Position numbers and translations under genes: made by a program. Under the pieces are notes generated by a model. It was not told the origin of the DNA and ran no database searches. It saw nothing but the letters and a program-made list of their open reading frames with translations. Source: Polymorphospora lycopeni (GTDB lineage: Bacteria > Actinomycetota > Actinomycetes > Mycobacteriales > Micromonosporaceae). From it: a stretch of DNA of 64,000 nucleotides. The DNA is taken from positions 53,922 to 117,921 of the forward strand of contig NZ_JBCGDC010000006.1 in the NCBI RefSeq assembly GCF_042237075.1. Direction: 5' to 3'. Of this stretch, positions 35,232 through 43,122 are shown piece by piece. How positions within the stretch are numbered: position 1 is the first letter of the stretch; every line of letters starts with the position of its first letter.

Positions 35232-36590
35232 TCACATGCTGGCGATCAGCCGCTCGACCCGCTCGTCGTACGCCCGGAACGGGTCCTTGCACAGCACGGT
35301 GCGCTGGGCCTGGTCGTTGAGCTTCAGGTGCACCCAGTCGACGGTGAAGTCGCGGCGCTTCTCCTGCGCGTGCCGGATGAACTCCCCGCGCAGCCGGGCC
35401 CGGGTGGTCTGTGGCGGCGTCTCCTTGGCCTGGAAGACGTCGAGGTCGCTGACGACCCGGTCGACCTGGCCCCGGCGCTCCAGCAGGCCGTGCAGCCCGC
35501 GCCCGCGTCGGATGTCGTGGTAGGCCAGGTCCATCTGGGCGATCCGCGGATGGGACAGCGGCAGGTCGTGCTTGTTCTGGTAGCGCTCCAGCAGCTTCAG
35601 CTTGGTGACCCAGTCGATCTCGCGGGCGACCGGGTCCAGGTCGCCGGTCTCGACCGCGCGCAGCACCCGGCCCCACAGTTCGACGACCCGCTTGGCGGTC
35701 TCGTCGCCGCCGCGCCGCTCGACGAACTCGGTCGCCTTGGCCAGGTATTCCTGCTGGATCTCCAGGGCGCTGATCTCCTTGTTGGAGGCCAGCCGGACCT
35801 TGCGCCGCCCGGTGATGTCGTGCGACACCTCGCGGATCGCCCGGATGGGGTTCTCCAGCGACATGTCGCGCATGACGACACCGGCCTCGATCATCTTGAG
35901 CACGATGTCGGCGCTGCCGAACTTCAGCAGCGTGGTGACCTCGTTCATGTTCGAGTCGCCGACGATCACGTGCAGCCGCCGGTAGCGTTCGGCGTCGGCG
36001 TGCGGCTCGTCGCGGGTGTTGATGATCGGCCGGGACCGGGTGGTCGCCGACGAGACGCCCTCCCAGATGTGCTCGGCCCGCTGCGACAGGCAGTAGACCG
36101 CGCCGCGCGGGGTCTGGAGCACCTTGCCGGCGCCGCAGATCAACTGCCGGGTGACCAGGAACGGAATCAGCACGTCGGCGAGCCGGCCGAACTCCCCGTG
36201 CCGCGACACCAGGTAGTTCTCGTGGCAGCCGTAGGAGTTGCCGGCCGAGTCGGTGTTGTTCTTGAACAGGTAGATCTCGCCGGCGATGCCCTCGTCGTGC
36301 AGCCGCTTCTCGGCGTCGACGAGCAGCCCTTCGAGGATCCGCTCGCCGGCCCGGTCGTGGGCGACCAGGTCGACGATCGAATCGCATTCCGGGGTGGCGT
36401 ATTCGGGGTGGGAGCCGACGTCGAGGTAGAGGCGGGCGCCGTTGCGGAGGAAGACGTTGCTCGACCGGCCCCAGGAGACCACCCGGCGGAAGAGGTAGCG
36501 GGCCACCTCGTCGGGGGAGAGTCGCCGTTGGCCGCGGTAGGTACAGGTGACGCCGTACTCGGTCTCGATACCGAAGATTCGCCGTTCCAT
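35232..36590 (-). CDS. pafA: Pup-protein ligase PafA
   Basis: The 452-residue ligase couples the gamma-carboxylate of the C-terminal Glu of Pup to substrate lysines using ATP. Key features: Mg-binding Glu9 in GIETEYG, catalytic-base Asp57 in LYLDVGSHPEYATPE, FKNNTDSAGNSYGCHENYLV, RPIINTRDEPHADAERYRRLHVI, and the C-terminal Pup-binding domain ending LCKDPFRAYDERVERLIASM. Length equals the mycobacterial enzyme. ATG at 36590 has TAATGT 6 nt upstream, so the transcript is probably leaderless. Confidence 0.97.
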   Translation of the reverse strand: MERRIFGIETEYGVTCTYRGQRRLSPDEVARYLFRRVVSWGRSSNVFLRNGARLYLDVGSHPEYATPECDSIVDLVAHDRAGERILEGLLVDAEKRLHDEGIAGEIYLFKNNTDSAGNSYGCHENYLVSRHGEFGRLADVLIPFLVTRQLICGAGKVLQTPRGAVYCLSQRAEHIWEGVSSATTRSRPIINTRDEPHADAERYRRLHVIVGDSNMNEVTTLLKFGSADIVLKMIEAGVVMRDMSLENPIRAIREVSHDITGRRKVRLASNKEISALEIQQEYLAKATEFVERRGGDETAKRVVELWGRVLRAVETGDLDPVAREIDWVTKLKLLERYQNKHDLPLSHPRIAQMDLAYHDIRRGRGLHGLLERRGQVDRVVSDLDVFQAKETPPQTTRARLRGEFIRHAQEKRRDFTVDWVHLKLNDQAQRTVLCKDPFRAYDERVERLIASM

Positions 36591-36692
36591 GAACAGACAT
36601 TAGCCGGCCGGAGCCGCCGATGGTCACTGTCGCGACCGGCACGCCGCGCCGACCCGCCGGCAAAAATCCCGGGTACGTCCCGCCCCCGCCGA

Positions 36693-37553
36693 TCAGGCCA
36701 GCAGTTCCAGCAGGTAGTCGCCGTATCCACTCTTGGTCAACGGCTCGGCCAGTTCACGCAAACGATCGTCGTCGATAAGTCCGGCCCGCCAGGCGGCCTC
36801 CTCGACGCAGCCGATCTTCAGCCCCTGACGCTCCTCGATCACCCGGACGAACTCGGCCGCCTGCACCAGCGAGGTGAAGGTGCCGGTGTCGAGCCAGGCG
36901 GTGCCCCGGTCCAGGACCGTCACCGACAGCTCGCCGGCCTCGCGGTAGGTCTCGTTGACCGTGGTGATCTCCAGCTCGCCGCGGGCGCTCGGGGTCAGGC
37001 CGCGCGCGATCTCGACCACCCGGTTGTCGTAGAAGTACAGGCCGGGCACCGCGTACCGGGACTTCGGCTTCGCCGGCTTCTCCTCGATCGACAGCACCCG
37101 GCCGTCGCTGTCGAAGTCGACCACGCCGTACGCCTCGGGGTTGGCCACCTGGTAGGCGAAGACCCGGCCGCCGACGAGTTCCCCCGGGTCGGCGAGCTGC
37201 CGGCCGAGCCCGACGCCGTGGAAGATGTTGTCGCCCAGGATCAGCGCGACCGACCGGTCGCCGATGAAGTCCGCGCCGAGGACGAACGCCTGCGCGATGC
37301 CCTCCGGTCGCGGCTGGGCGACGTACTCCAGCCGCAACCCCCACTGGCTGCCGTCACCGAGCAGCCGCCGGAACTGCGACTGGTCGTCGGGAGTGGTGAT
37401 GACCAGGATCTCGCTGACCCCCGCCATGATCAGTGTGGACAGCGGGTAGTAGATCATCGGCTTGTCGAACACCGGCATGAGCTGCTTGGACACGGCCCGG
37501 GTGATCGGCCACAGGCGGGAGCCGGTCCCGCCGGCCAGAAGGATTCCACGCAC
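36693..37553 (-). CDS. rmlA: Glucose-1-phosphate thymidylyltransferase
   Basis: The 286-residue enzyme makes dTDP-glucose, the first step to dTDP-L-rhamnose. Motifs: nucleotide-binding GGTGSRLWPITRAVSKQLMPV, FDKPMIYYPLSTLIMAGV, PEGIAQAFVLGADFIG, GDNIFHGVGLG, and EITTVNETYREAGELSV with RGTAWLDTGTF. GTG at 37553 lies 6 nt after a TAGGCT box (complement of 37560-37565). It is divergent from rmlD with 95 bp between starts, so the two pathway genes share a control region. Confidence 0.95.
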   Translation of the reverse strand: MRGILLAGGTGSRLWPITRAVSKQLMPVFDKPMIYYPLSTLIMAGVSEILVITTPDDQSQFRRLLGDGSQWGLRLEYVAQPRPEGIAQAFVLGADFIGDRSVALILGDNIFHGVGLGRQLADPGELVGGRVFAYQVANPEAYGVVDFDSDGRVLSIEEKPAKPKSRYAVPGLYFYDNRVVEIARGLTPSARGELEITTVNETYREAGELSVTVLDRGTAWLDTGTFTSLVQAAEFVRVIEERQGLKIGCVEEAAWRAGLIDDDRLRELAEPLTKSGYGDYLLELLA

Positions 37554-37648
37554 CGGCGGAGCCTACCGGCCGCACGGCCGCGACACCCTCCCCCGGGTCC
37601 CCCGCGCTTTACCGCCGCCCGGCCGGTGTCGCGTAGACTGCCGAACCC

Positions 37649-38563
37649 GTGAGCGACCTCGACACCGCCGGCCCCGCCACGCCGGGCACCGGCCCGGCCC
37701 GCTGGCTGGTCACCGGCGCGGGCGGCATGCTCGGGCACGATCTCCTCGCCGTCCTCGGCCGGCACCCCGGCGCGCGGGTCACCGCCGCCACCCGCGCCGA
37801 CCTCGACCTCACCGACGCCGCCGCCGTCAAGTCCGCGGTCGCCGGGCACGACCTGGTCGTCAACGCCGCGGCGTGGACCGACGTCGACGCCGCGGAGACC
37901 CGGGAGGCCGAGGCGACCGAGGTCAACGGCACCGGCGTCACCAATCTCGCCGCCGCCTGCGCCGCCACCGGCGCCCGGCTGCTGCACGTGTCCACCGACT
38001 ACGTCTTCGCCGGCGACGGCCGCGAGCCGTACCCGGAGGACCACCCGACCGCGCCGGTCAACGCGTACGGGCGCGGCAAGCTCGTCGGCGAGCAGGCGGT
38101 CGCCCGGCTGCTGCCCGACACCGGCTACGTGGTGCGCACCGCGTGGCTCTACGGCGCGCACGGGCGCAACTTCGTCGCCACCATGCTGCGACTGGCCGCC
38201 GAGCGGGAAACCCTCGAGGTGGTCGACGACCAGCACGGCCAGCCGACGTGGTCGTACGCGCTCGCCGGCCGCCTGGTCGCGCTCGGCGACGCCGCCCGCG
38301 CCGGCCGGGCCCCGGCCGGGGTCTACCACGGCACCGCGTCCGGCCGGACCACCTGGTACGGACTGGCCCGGGCCGCGTACGCGCTGCGCGGGCTGGACCC
38401 GGACCGGATCCGCCCCACCACCAGCGAACACTTCCGCCGGCCGGCGCCCCGGCCCGCGTACAGCGTCCTCGGACACGCCCGCTGGGCACTCGCCGGGCTG
38501 TCCCCCATGCCAGACTGGCACGACCAGTTGGCGCAGGCGCTGTCCGGCGACTGGCCGACCTGA
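37649..38563 (+). CDS. rmlD: dTDP-4-dehydrorhamnose reductase
   Basis: The 304-residue short-chain dehydrogenase performs the final step of dTDP-L-rhamnose synthesis. NADPH-binding GAGGMLGHDLLAVLG, NAAAWTDVDAAE, STDYVFAGDGREPYPED and the catalytic YGRGK (Tyr-x3-Lys) are all present. GTG at 37649 has no obvious ribosome site; TAGACT lies 9 nt before it. RmlB and RmlC are not in the window. Confidence 0.93.
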   Translation: MSDLDTAGPATPGTGPARWLVTGAGGMLGHDLLAVLGRHPGARVTAATRADLDLTDAAAVKSAVAGHDLVVNAAAWTDVDAAETREAEATEVNGTGVTNLAAACAATGARLLHVSTDYVFAGDGREPYPEDHPTAPVNAYGRGKLVGEQAVARLLPDTGYVVRTAWLYGAHGRNFVATMLRLAAERETLEVVDDQHGQPTWSYALAGRLVALGDAARAGRAPAGVYHGTASGRTTWYGLARAAYALRGLDPDRIRPTTSEHFRRPAPRPAYSVLGHARWALAGLSPMPDWHDQLAQALSGDWPT

Positions 38564-38653
38564 ATCCGGTTGAACCCCGGCGGCCCGGCCGCCGGTCCCG
38601 CCCCGGCCGGCGGCCGCCGGCCTCCGCACCCGAATCCCCCAGGAGACCTGCAC

Positions 38654-39688
38654 ATGTCCGACACCGACACCGGCGGGCTGCCCCGGGTCAGTGCGATCGT
38701 CCTGGCCTGGAAAGCCGAGCCGCTGCTGCGCCGGTCGGTCGAGTCGCTGCTCGCCTCCGCCAAGGTCGACGTCGAGGTGGTGCTGGTCGACAACGGCTGC
38801 ACCACCGACGACGTGACCGTCCTGGCCGAACTGCCCGGCGTCGTCGTGGTCGGCGAGGGCGAGAACCTCGGTTTCTCCGCCGGCTGCAACCTCGGCGTCT
38901 CGGCCTCCTCCGGCGACTACGTCGCCCTCGTCAACGGTGACGCGATCGTCGAACCGACCACCCTGGCCCGGCTGGTCGAGGAACTGGTCACCCGGCCCGA
39001 CGTGGGCATCGCCGCCGGCGCCGTACGGCTGGCCGACGAGCCGGAGCTGCTCAACTCCAGCGGCAACGAGGTGCACGTGCTCGGGGTGAGCTGGATCGGC
39101 GGCTTCCGGCAGCGGGAGACCCGGTCCGAGCCGACCGAGACGGCCGGAGCGATGGGCGCCTGCCTGGTCACCAGCCGGGCGCACTGGGACCGCCTCGGCG
39201 GCTTCGACCACCACTACTTCGCCTACCACGAGGACGCCGACCTGTCGATCCGCACCTGGCGGGTCGGGCTGCGGGTCGTCAACGTGCCGGACGCGGTCGC
39301 CCTGCACCGCTACGAGTTCAGCCGCAACAGCTTCAAGTACTACCTGGTGGAACGCAACCGGCTGATGTTCGTCAGCACCCTGTGGTCCGGCCGCGCCCTC
39401 TTCCTGCTCGGCGGGCCGTTCCTGGCCCTGGAGCTGGTGATGCTCCTGCTGGCGACCAAGGAGGGCTGGCTGCGCGACAAGCTGAAGGGCTACCGCTGGC
39501 TGTGGCAGCACCGCCGGCACCTGCGGACCCGGCGGCGGATGCTGCAGACCGAGCGGACCGTCCCGGACCGGGAGTGGATGCGGGTGCTGACCGACCGGTT
39601 CGACACCCCGCTGATCAGCCCGCCCGGCGTCGGGGTGCTCAACGCGGCGATGTCCGCCTACTGGCGGCTGGTCCGGCGCTGGATCTGA
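38654..39688 (+). CDS. Family 2 glycosyltransferase (WbbL-like rhamnosyltransferase)
   Basis: The 344-residue GT-A enzyme has the N-terminal VSAIVLAWKAEPLLRRSVESL, VLVDNGCTTDD, ENLGFSAGCNLGV, the metal-binding variant NGDAIV in place of DDD, GACLVTSRAHWDRLGGFD and the acidic base region HEDADLSIRTWRVGLRVVNVPDAV. This pattern resembles WbbL-type rhamnosyltransferases, which is consistent with rmlD just upstream. A hydrophobic segment near residues 240-265 suggests membrane association. AGGAGA precedes the ATG at 38654. An upstream in-frame start at 38570 is not supported. Confidence 0.87.
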   Translation: MSDTDTGGLPRVSAIVLAWKAEPLLRRSVESLLASAKVDVEVVLVDNGCTTDDVTVLAELPGVVVVGEGENLGFSAGCNLGVSASSGDYVALVNGDAIVEPTTLARLVEELVTRPDVGIAAGAVRLADEPELLNSSGNEVHVLGVSWIGGFRQRETRSEPTETAGAMGACLVTSRAHWDRLGGFDHHYFAYHEDADLSIRTWRVGLRVVNVPDAVALHRYEFSRNSFKYYLVERNRLMFVSTLWSGRALFLLGGPFLALELVMLLLATKEGWLRDKLKGYRWLWQHRRHLRTRRRMLQTERTVPDREWMRVLTDRFDTPLISPPGVGVLNAAMSAYWRLVRRWI

Positions 39689-39716
39689 CCCCGTGCGCCC
39701 CGGCGCTCCACACGTG

Positions 39717-39750
39717 ACCGCCCGCCCGGGATCGATCCCGGGCGGGCGGT
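39717..39750. terminator. Perfect 34-bp palindromic bidirectional terminator
   Basis: Arms of 17 bp (39717-39733 and 39734-39750) pair without any unpaired loop; the centre is CCCGGGATC|GATCCCGGG. It sits 28 bp after the glycosyltransferase stop and 17 bp before the prcA stop, so it can end both converging transcripts. No U-run follows. Confidence 0.78.
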
Positions 39751-39766
39751 GTGGTTCACGGCGGCG

Positions 39767-40600
39767 TCACTCGCCGGCGTCGGGTTCCGGCTCCGGCTTG
39801 CCCTCCAGGTCGGCGGACGCGGCCGACACGGTCGGCTTCTCCGGGCCGGCCGCCGGCTGCTTCGGCCCGTCGTCGGCCGTCGACTCGCCCGCCTTGGCGT
39901 CGTCGCCGTCGAGCAGCGCGGTCAGCGCCGCACCGGTGATCCGCCGGAACGTACGCCCGGTGCGGCGCCGGTCGAGGACCGCCACCTCGAGCTGGTTGGC
40001 GGCGATCGTCCGGACCGCGCCGCCCTCGCCACCGACGCTGCCGAGCGCCTTGACGGCGAGCTTGACGGCGTCGCCGAGCGACATGTCGTCCTGCCGGTCG
40101 GCGCGCAGCGCGGACGCGATCGTCTCGGCCTGGCCACCCATCGCCATCAGGCCCGGCTCGTCGTTGACCGACCCGTCGTAGGTCAGCCGGTAGATCTCGT
40201 CGTCGTCCGGGGTTGCCCCGACCTCGGCGACGCAGAGTTCGACCTCGAACGGCTTGGACTGCTCGGTGAAGATGGTGCCGAGGATCTGGGCGTAGAAGTT
40301 GGCCAGGGCCCGGCCGGTGACGTCGCGGCGGTCGTAGCTGAGGCCGTTGATGTCGGCCATCCGCACGCCGGCGCGGCGCAGGTTCTCGAACTCGTTGTAG
40401 CGGCCGACGGCGGCGAAGCCGATCCGGTCGTAGATCTCGCTGACCTTGTGCAACGCGCTGGACAGGTTCTCCGCGACGAAGAGCACCCCGCCGGAGTAGC
40501 TGAGGACCACCGCGCTGCGCCCGCGGGCGATGCCCTTGCGGGCCAGCTCGGAGCGGTCCCGCATGATCTGCTCGGGCGAGGCGTAGAACTGCATGGCCAC
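39767..40600 (-). CDS. prcA: 20S proteasome alpha subunit PrcA
   Basis: The 277-residue alpha-type subunit forms the outer, gating rings. The N-terminus MAMQFYASPEQIMRDRSELARKGIARGRSAVVLSY matches the gate-forming segment and H0 helix of mycobacterial PrcA. The core contains GGVLFVAENLSSALHKVSEIYDRIGFAAVGRYNEFE. No catalytic Thr is exposed, as expected. The last ~50 residues are a long acidic Pro/Glu-rich tail, longer than in many relatives. It follows prcB by 61 bp in the same operon. Confidence 0.97.
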   Translation of the reverse strand: MAMQFYASPEQIMRDRSELARKGIARGRSAVVLSYSGGVLFVAENLSSALHKVSEIYDRIGFAAVGRYNEFENLRRAGVRMADINGLSYDRRDVTGRALANFYAQILGTIFTEQSKPFEVELCVAEVGATPDDDEIYRLTYDGSVNDEPGLMAMGGQAETIASALRADRQDDMSLGDAVKLAVKALGSVGGEGGAVRTIAANQLEVAVLDRRRTGRTFRRITGAALTALLDGDDAKAGESTADDGPKQPAAGPEKPTVSAASADLEGKPEPEPDAGE

Positions 40601-40661
40601 GAAGCGGCTCTCCTTCGACCTGGTGACGACGGGTTGTTACGGCGGGCGGTCCGGCCGGACG

Positions 40662-41501
40662 TCAGCCGCCCGGGTTCTCCATCCGGCCGGCGACGACGGC
40701 CTCGGCGACCGTGGCCGTCTCGGCGTCGGTGAGCCGGTGGGTGCCCTCGGCGGTCGCGGTCATCACCACCGGGTAGATCTTCCGGGTGAGGTCGGGACCA
40801 CCGGTGGCGGTGTCGTCGTCGGCGGCGTCGTAGAGGGCTTCGACGGCCAGCCGTACGGCCTCGCCAGTGGGCAGCCCGGCCCGGAACCGCTTCTTCAGCG
40901 CGGAGCGGGCGAACAGCGAGCCGGAGCCGATCGCGTCGTAGCCGGTCTCCTCGTAGGGGCCACCGCTGACGTCGAAGCTGAAGATGCGGCCGGCCTTGGC
41001 CGGGTCGGCGGCCGACAGGTCGAAGCCGGCGAAGAGCGGGATCACCGCCAGACCCTGCATCGCGGCACCCAGGTTGCCCCGGATCATCGCGGCGAGCCGG
41101 TTGGCCTTGCCGTCGAGGGACAGCATCGCGCCCTCGATCTTCTCGTAGTGCTCCAGCTCGACCTGGAACAGCCGCATCAGCTCGATGCCGATGCCGGCGG
41201 TGCCGGCGATGCCGACCAGCGAGTACGCGTCGGCCGGGTGGACCTTCTCGATGTCGCGCTGGGCGATCAGGTGGCCCATCGTGGCCCGCCGGTCGCCGGC
41301 CATGACCACGCCGGTGGCGCAGGTGATGGCCACGATCGTCGTCGCGTGCGGGGCGAGGTCGGCGGCCGTGCCCGGCGGCAGCGGCCGGCGGCCCGGCAGC
41401 AGCTCGGGTGCGGCCAGGCTCAGGAACTGTGTGAAGGAGGACGTCCCCACGTTGGTGAACACATCAGGAAGCCGCCCGGATGGATCAAAACCCGCTGCCA
41501 C
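40662..41501 (-). CDS. prcB: 20S proteasome beta subunit PrcB
   Basis: The 279-residue precursor has a ~53-residue propeptide removed to expose Thr54 as the N-terminal nucleophile (PHA|TTIVAITCATGVVMAGDRRAT). The Asp and Lys of the active site lie in GDRRAT and DIEKVHPADAYSLVGIAGTAG. The propeptide keeps the conserved SSFTQFLSLAAPELLP. GTG at 41501 is preceded by GAGAGGAACC. It is separated from pup by 220 bp, which contain a hairpin. Confidence 0.97.
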   Translation of the reverse strand: MAAGFDPSGRLPDVFTNVGTSSFTQFLSLAAPELLPGRRPLPPGTAADLAPHATTIVAITCATGVVMAGDRRATMGHLIAQRDIEKVHPADAYSLVGIAGTAGIGIELMRLFQVELEHYEKIEGAMLSLDGKANRLAAMIRGNLGAAMQGLAVIPLFAGFDLSAADPAKAGRIFSFDVSGGPYEETGYDAIGSGSLFARSALKKRFRAGLPTGEAVRLAVEALYDAADDDTATGGPDLTRKIYPVVMTATAEGTHRLTDAETATVAEAVVAGRMENPGG

Positions 41502-41721
41502 GTGGTTCCTCTCAGGTTGGATCGCCTTTGGGCCACGGCCGTCCGGTCGTCGGCGGGACGACCCGGGCCGCCGGTGCAGTTGAAGCAGACTATCTCGCCG
41601 GTCCGGCCGACGCGATCATCGCGTCGGCGGTGTCGACGCCGGCCGCGGCCGTCCCGGTGACCACCGGCCGGCGTACCACCGCCGGCCACCGGGACAGACC
41701 AGTCCTAACAGGACCGGACGG
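41502..41721. promoter_or_regulatory. pup-prcB spacer with hairpin just after pup
   Basis: The 220-bp spacer holds no gene. CCAGTCCT-aac-AGGACCGG (41699-41717) is an 8-bp hairpin with one mismatch beginning only 5 nt past the pup stop. It could attenuate read-through from pup into prcBA or protect the 3' end of a short pup mRNA. No clear -10/-35 was identified before prcB. Confidence 0.45.
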
Positions 41722-41937
41722 CTACTGGCCGCCCTTCTGGACGTAACCGCGGACGAACTCCTCGGCGTTCTCCTCGAGCACCGAGTCGATCTCGTCGAGC
41801 AGGTCGTCGACGTCTTCGGTGATCTCGGCGTGCCGCTCGGCGACCTCGGGATTCGCCTCGGCCGTTACCTCGTCGACCTCTTCGTCACGACGGGCCTTTC
41901 CGGACTGCGACTGACCGCCGGTGTCACGAGTAGCCAT
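41722..41937 (-). CDS. pup: Prokaryotic ubiquitin-like protein Pup
   Basis: The 71-residue acidic, mostly disordered protein starts MATRDTGGQSQSGKARRDEE. The central helix-forming segment (AERHAEITEDVDDLLDEIDS) binds the coiled coil of the ARC/Mpa ATPase. The C-terminus is EFVRGYVQKGGQ. The final Gln means Dop must deamidate it to Glu before PafA can ligate it. GGAGGCACGCAC precedes the ATG. It is transcribed toward prcB and prcA, but the usual dop neighbour is displaced by a lectin gene remnant. Confidence 0.97.
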   Translation of the reverse strand: MATRDTGGQSQSGKARRDEEVDEVTAEANPEVAERHAEITEDVDDLLDEIDSVLEENAEEFVRGYVQKGGQ

Positions 41938-42283
41938 GTGCGTGCCTCCTCAACATCGCCTGGTCAAAATCTACCTCGCCGCGCCGCCGCGGCGCCCGAC
42001 CGCACGCCAGGTTTCGCGCTGCGCTGATCCGGACCCGACCGCCACGAAGGGGTCAGCGGCACCACCGAAGCGGCCGGACGGTCCACGGCCGGACGGCGGG
42101 GGCGGCGCCGGCGGGCCGATCAACCGGAGGATCCAATATTCAACCCGCACGCAGCCAACACACAGTTATTAAACAATGACGCAAAGCGATATCACCCTCG
42201 CTTGCCAATACGCTGCGCAATACCATGACCACACGGCGCAGTGATCGATCGGGGCATCGCTGCCTCTGCGGAATGAGTTTCAC
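41938..42283. promoter_or_regulatory. Divergent AT-rich region between pup and lectin remnant
   Basis: No gene is seen. From about 42125 the sequence becomes distinctly AT-rich (GATCCAATATTCAACCCG, CACAGTTATTAAACAATGAC), unlike the rest of the locus, and this composition continues into the lectin gene. It must hold the pup promoter at the other end, near 41950-42050, but no clear box could be fixed. Confidence 0.5.
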
Positions 42284-42964
42284 GTGATTCGACCCAGGAG
42301 ATTCTGGTCCACGGCAGCACTGATCCTGACGGTGCTCACCGCCACAACAGCGATCGCGGCGCCGGCCACGGCCGCTCCGCAGAACGAGGCCACCAGAATC
42401 AACCAGGCGGCGACGCCGAACGGCCTGAGTTTCGTTCCCGTTCCCGAGGCCGAGCGGGCCGCCGCCAACCTCGTACCCCCGATGCAGACCGCCGTCCCCT
42501 ACGCCGAGGTCTACATCCGAAACGGCAATGCCACCACCGGAAGGTGCCTGGATGCGGACAGCGCCACTGTCGGCGCCAATGGCACCAAGGTTCAGCTCTG
42601 GAACTGTCAGCCCGGAGCCAGCCTACAGATGTGGTACGTCTACCAGTACACGGACCAGCGGTTCGTCATCCAGAACGCACACAGTGGACGGTGCCTGGAC
42701 CAGGACGTGAACTCGACCGGAAAGGCGGGAAAGTTCAGCTCTGGGACTGCAGCCCGACCTTCTCGGAGCCACAGAACTGGTACGCATACGGCCCGCTCCA
42801 GCTCTACACCGGCAACTCCGGATTCCGTTGCCTGGATGCCGATACCTCAACGAGCGGAAACGGCGCGAAGGTACAGGTTTGGGCCTGCGCCTCCGGCTCC
42901 CCTGCTGCCCAGTCGTGGCACTGGTGGTACGACCACCACTCCCGCAGATATGCGGGCACCCTGA
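42284..42964 (+). pseudogene. Secreted ricin-B-type lectin, frameshifted
   Basis: GTG at 42284 opens a clear Sec signal peptide (RRFWSTAALILTVLTATTAIAAPATA) followed by a ricin-type beta-trefoil: VYIRNGNATTGRCLDADSAT with VQLWNC and HSGRCLDQDVNSTGK. Near 42722-42735 one base is missing from the run GGAAAGGCGGGAAAG; the trefoil then continues in the next frame (GGKVQLWDCSP, SGFRCLDADTSTSGNGAKVQ, VWACASGSPAAQSWHW). In that second frame no stop occurs at the natural end, so a stop mutation or second indel is also likely. The original frame stops at 42964. Base composition is lower in GC than neighbours. Recent decay or a sequencing error are the alternatives. Confidence 0.8.
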
Positions 42965-42973
42965 GGACTAGCG

Positions 42974-43009
42974 AACTCCCGCCACACGGCGACCCGTGTG
43001 GCGGGAGTT
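42974..43009. terminator. 15-bp stem terminator between lectin and dop
   Basis: AACTCCCGCCACACG (42974-42988) and CGTGTGGCGGGAGTT (42995-43009) are perfectly inverted around a 6-nt loop; TTTC follows on the plus strand. It lies between the convergent lectin remnant and dop, suggesting the lectin transcript was once terminated here. Confidence 0.8.
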
Positions 43010-43122
43010 TCGCGTCGACCGGCGCCGCCCGTCCATGCCGGCGGCGGGAGACCTGCCGTCGGCATGGACTGTCCGGAGTTCCCGTCGTACCGCGTGGCCC
43101 GGACCGAAACCGGCCCGGCGGA

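Noticed and set aside
35208..37652. 814-codon plus-strand frame across pafA and rmlA
   Set aside because: It spans two well-supported minus-strand genes and their intergenic region; high GC removes stops in the shadow frame.
42284..42964. Programmed frameshift in the lectin gene
   Set aside because: The change needs a missing base in a purine run with no slippery heptamer or pseudoknot noticed, and the second frame lacks a stop, so decay or sequencing error is simpler.
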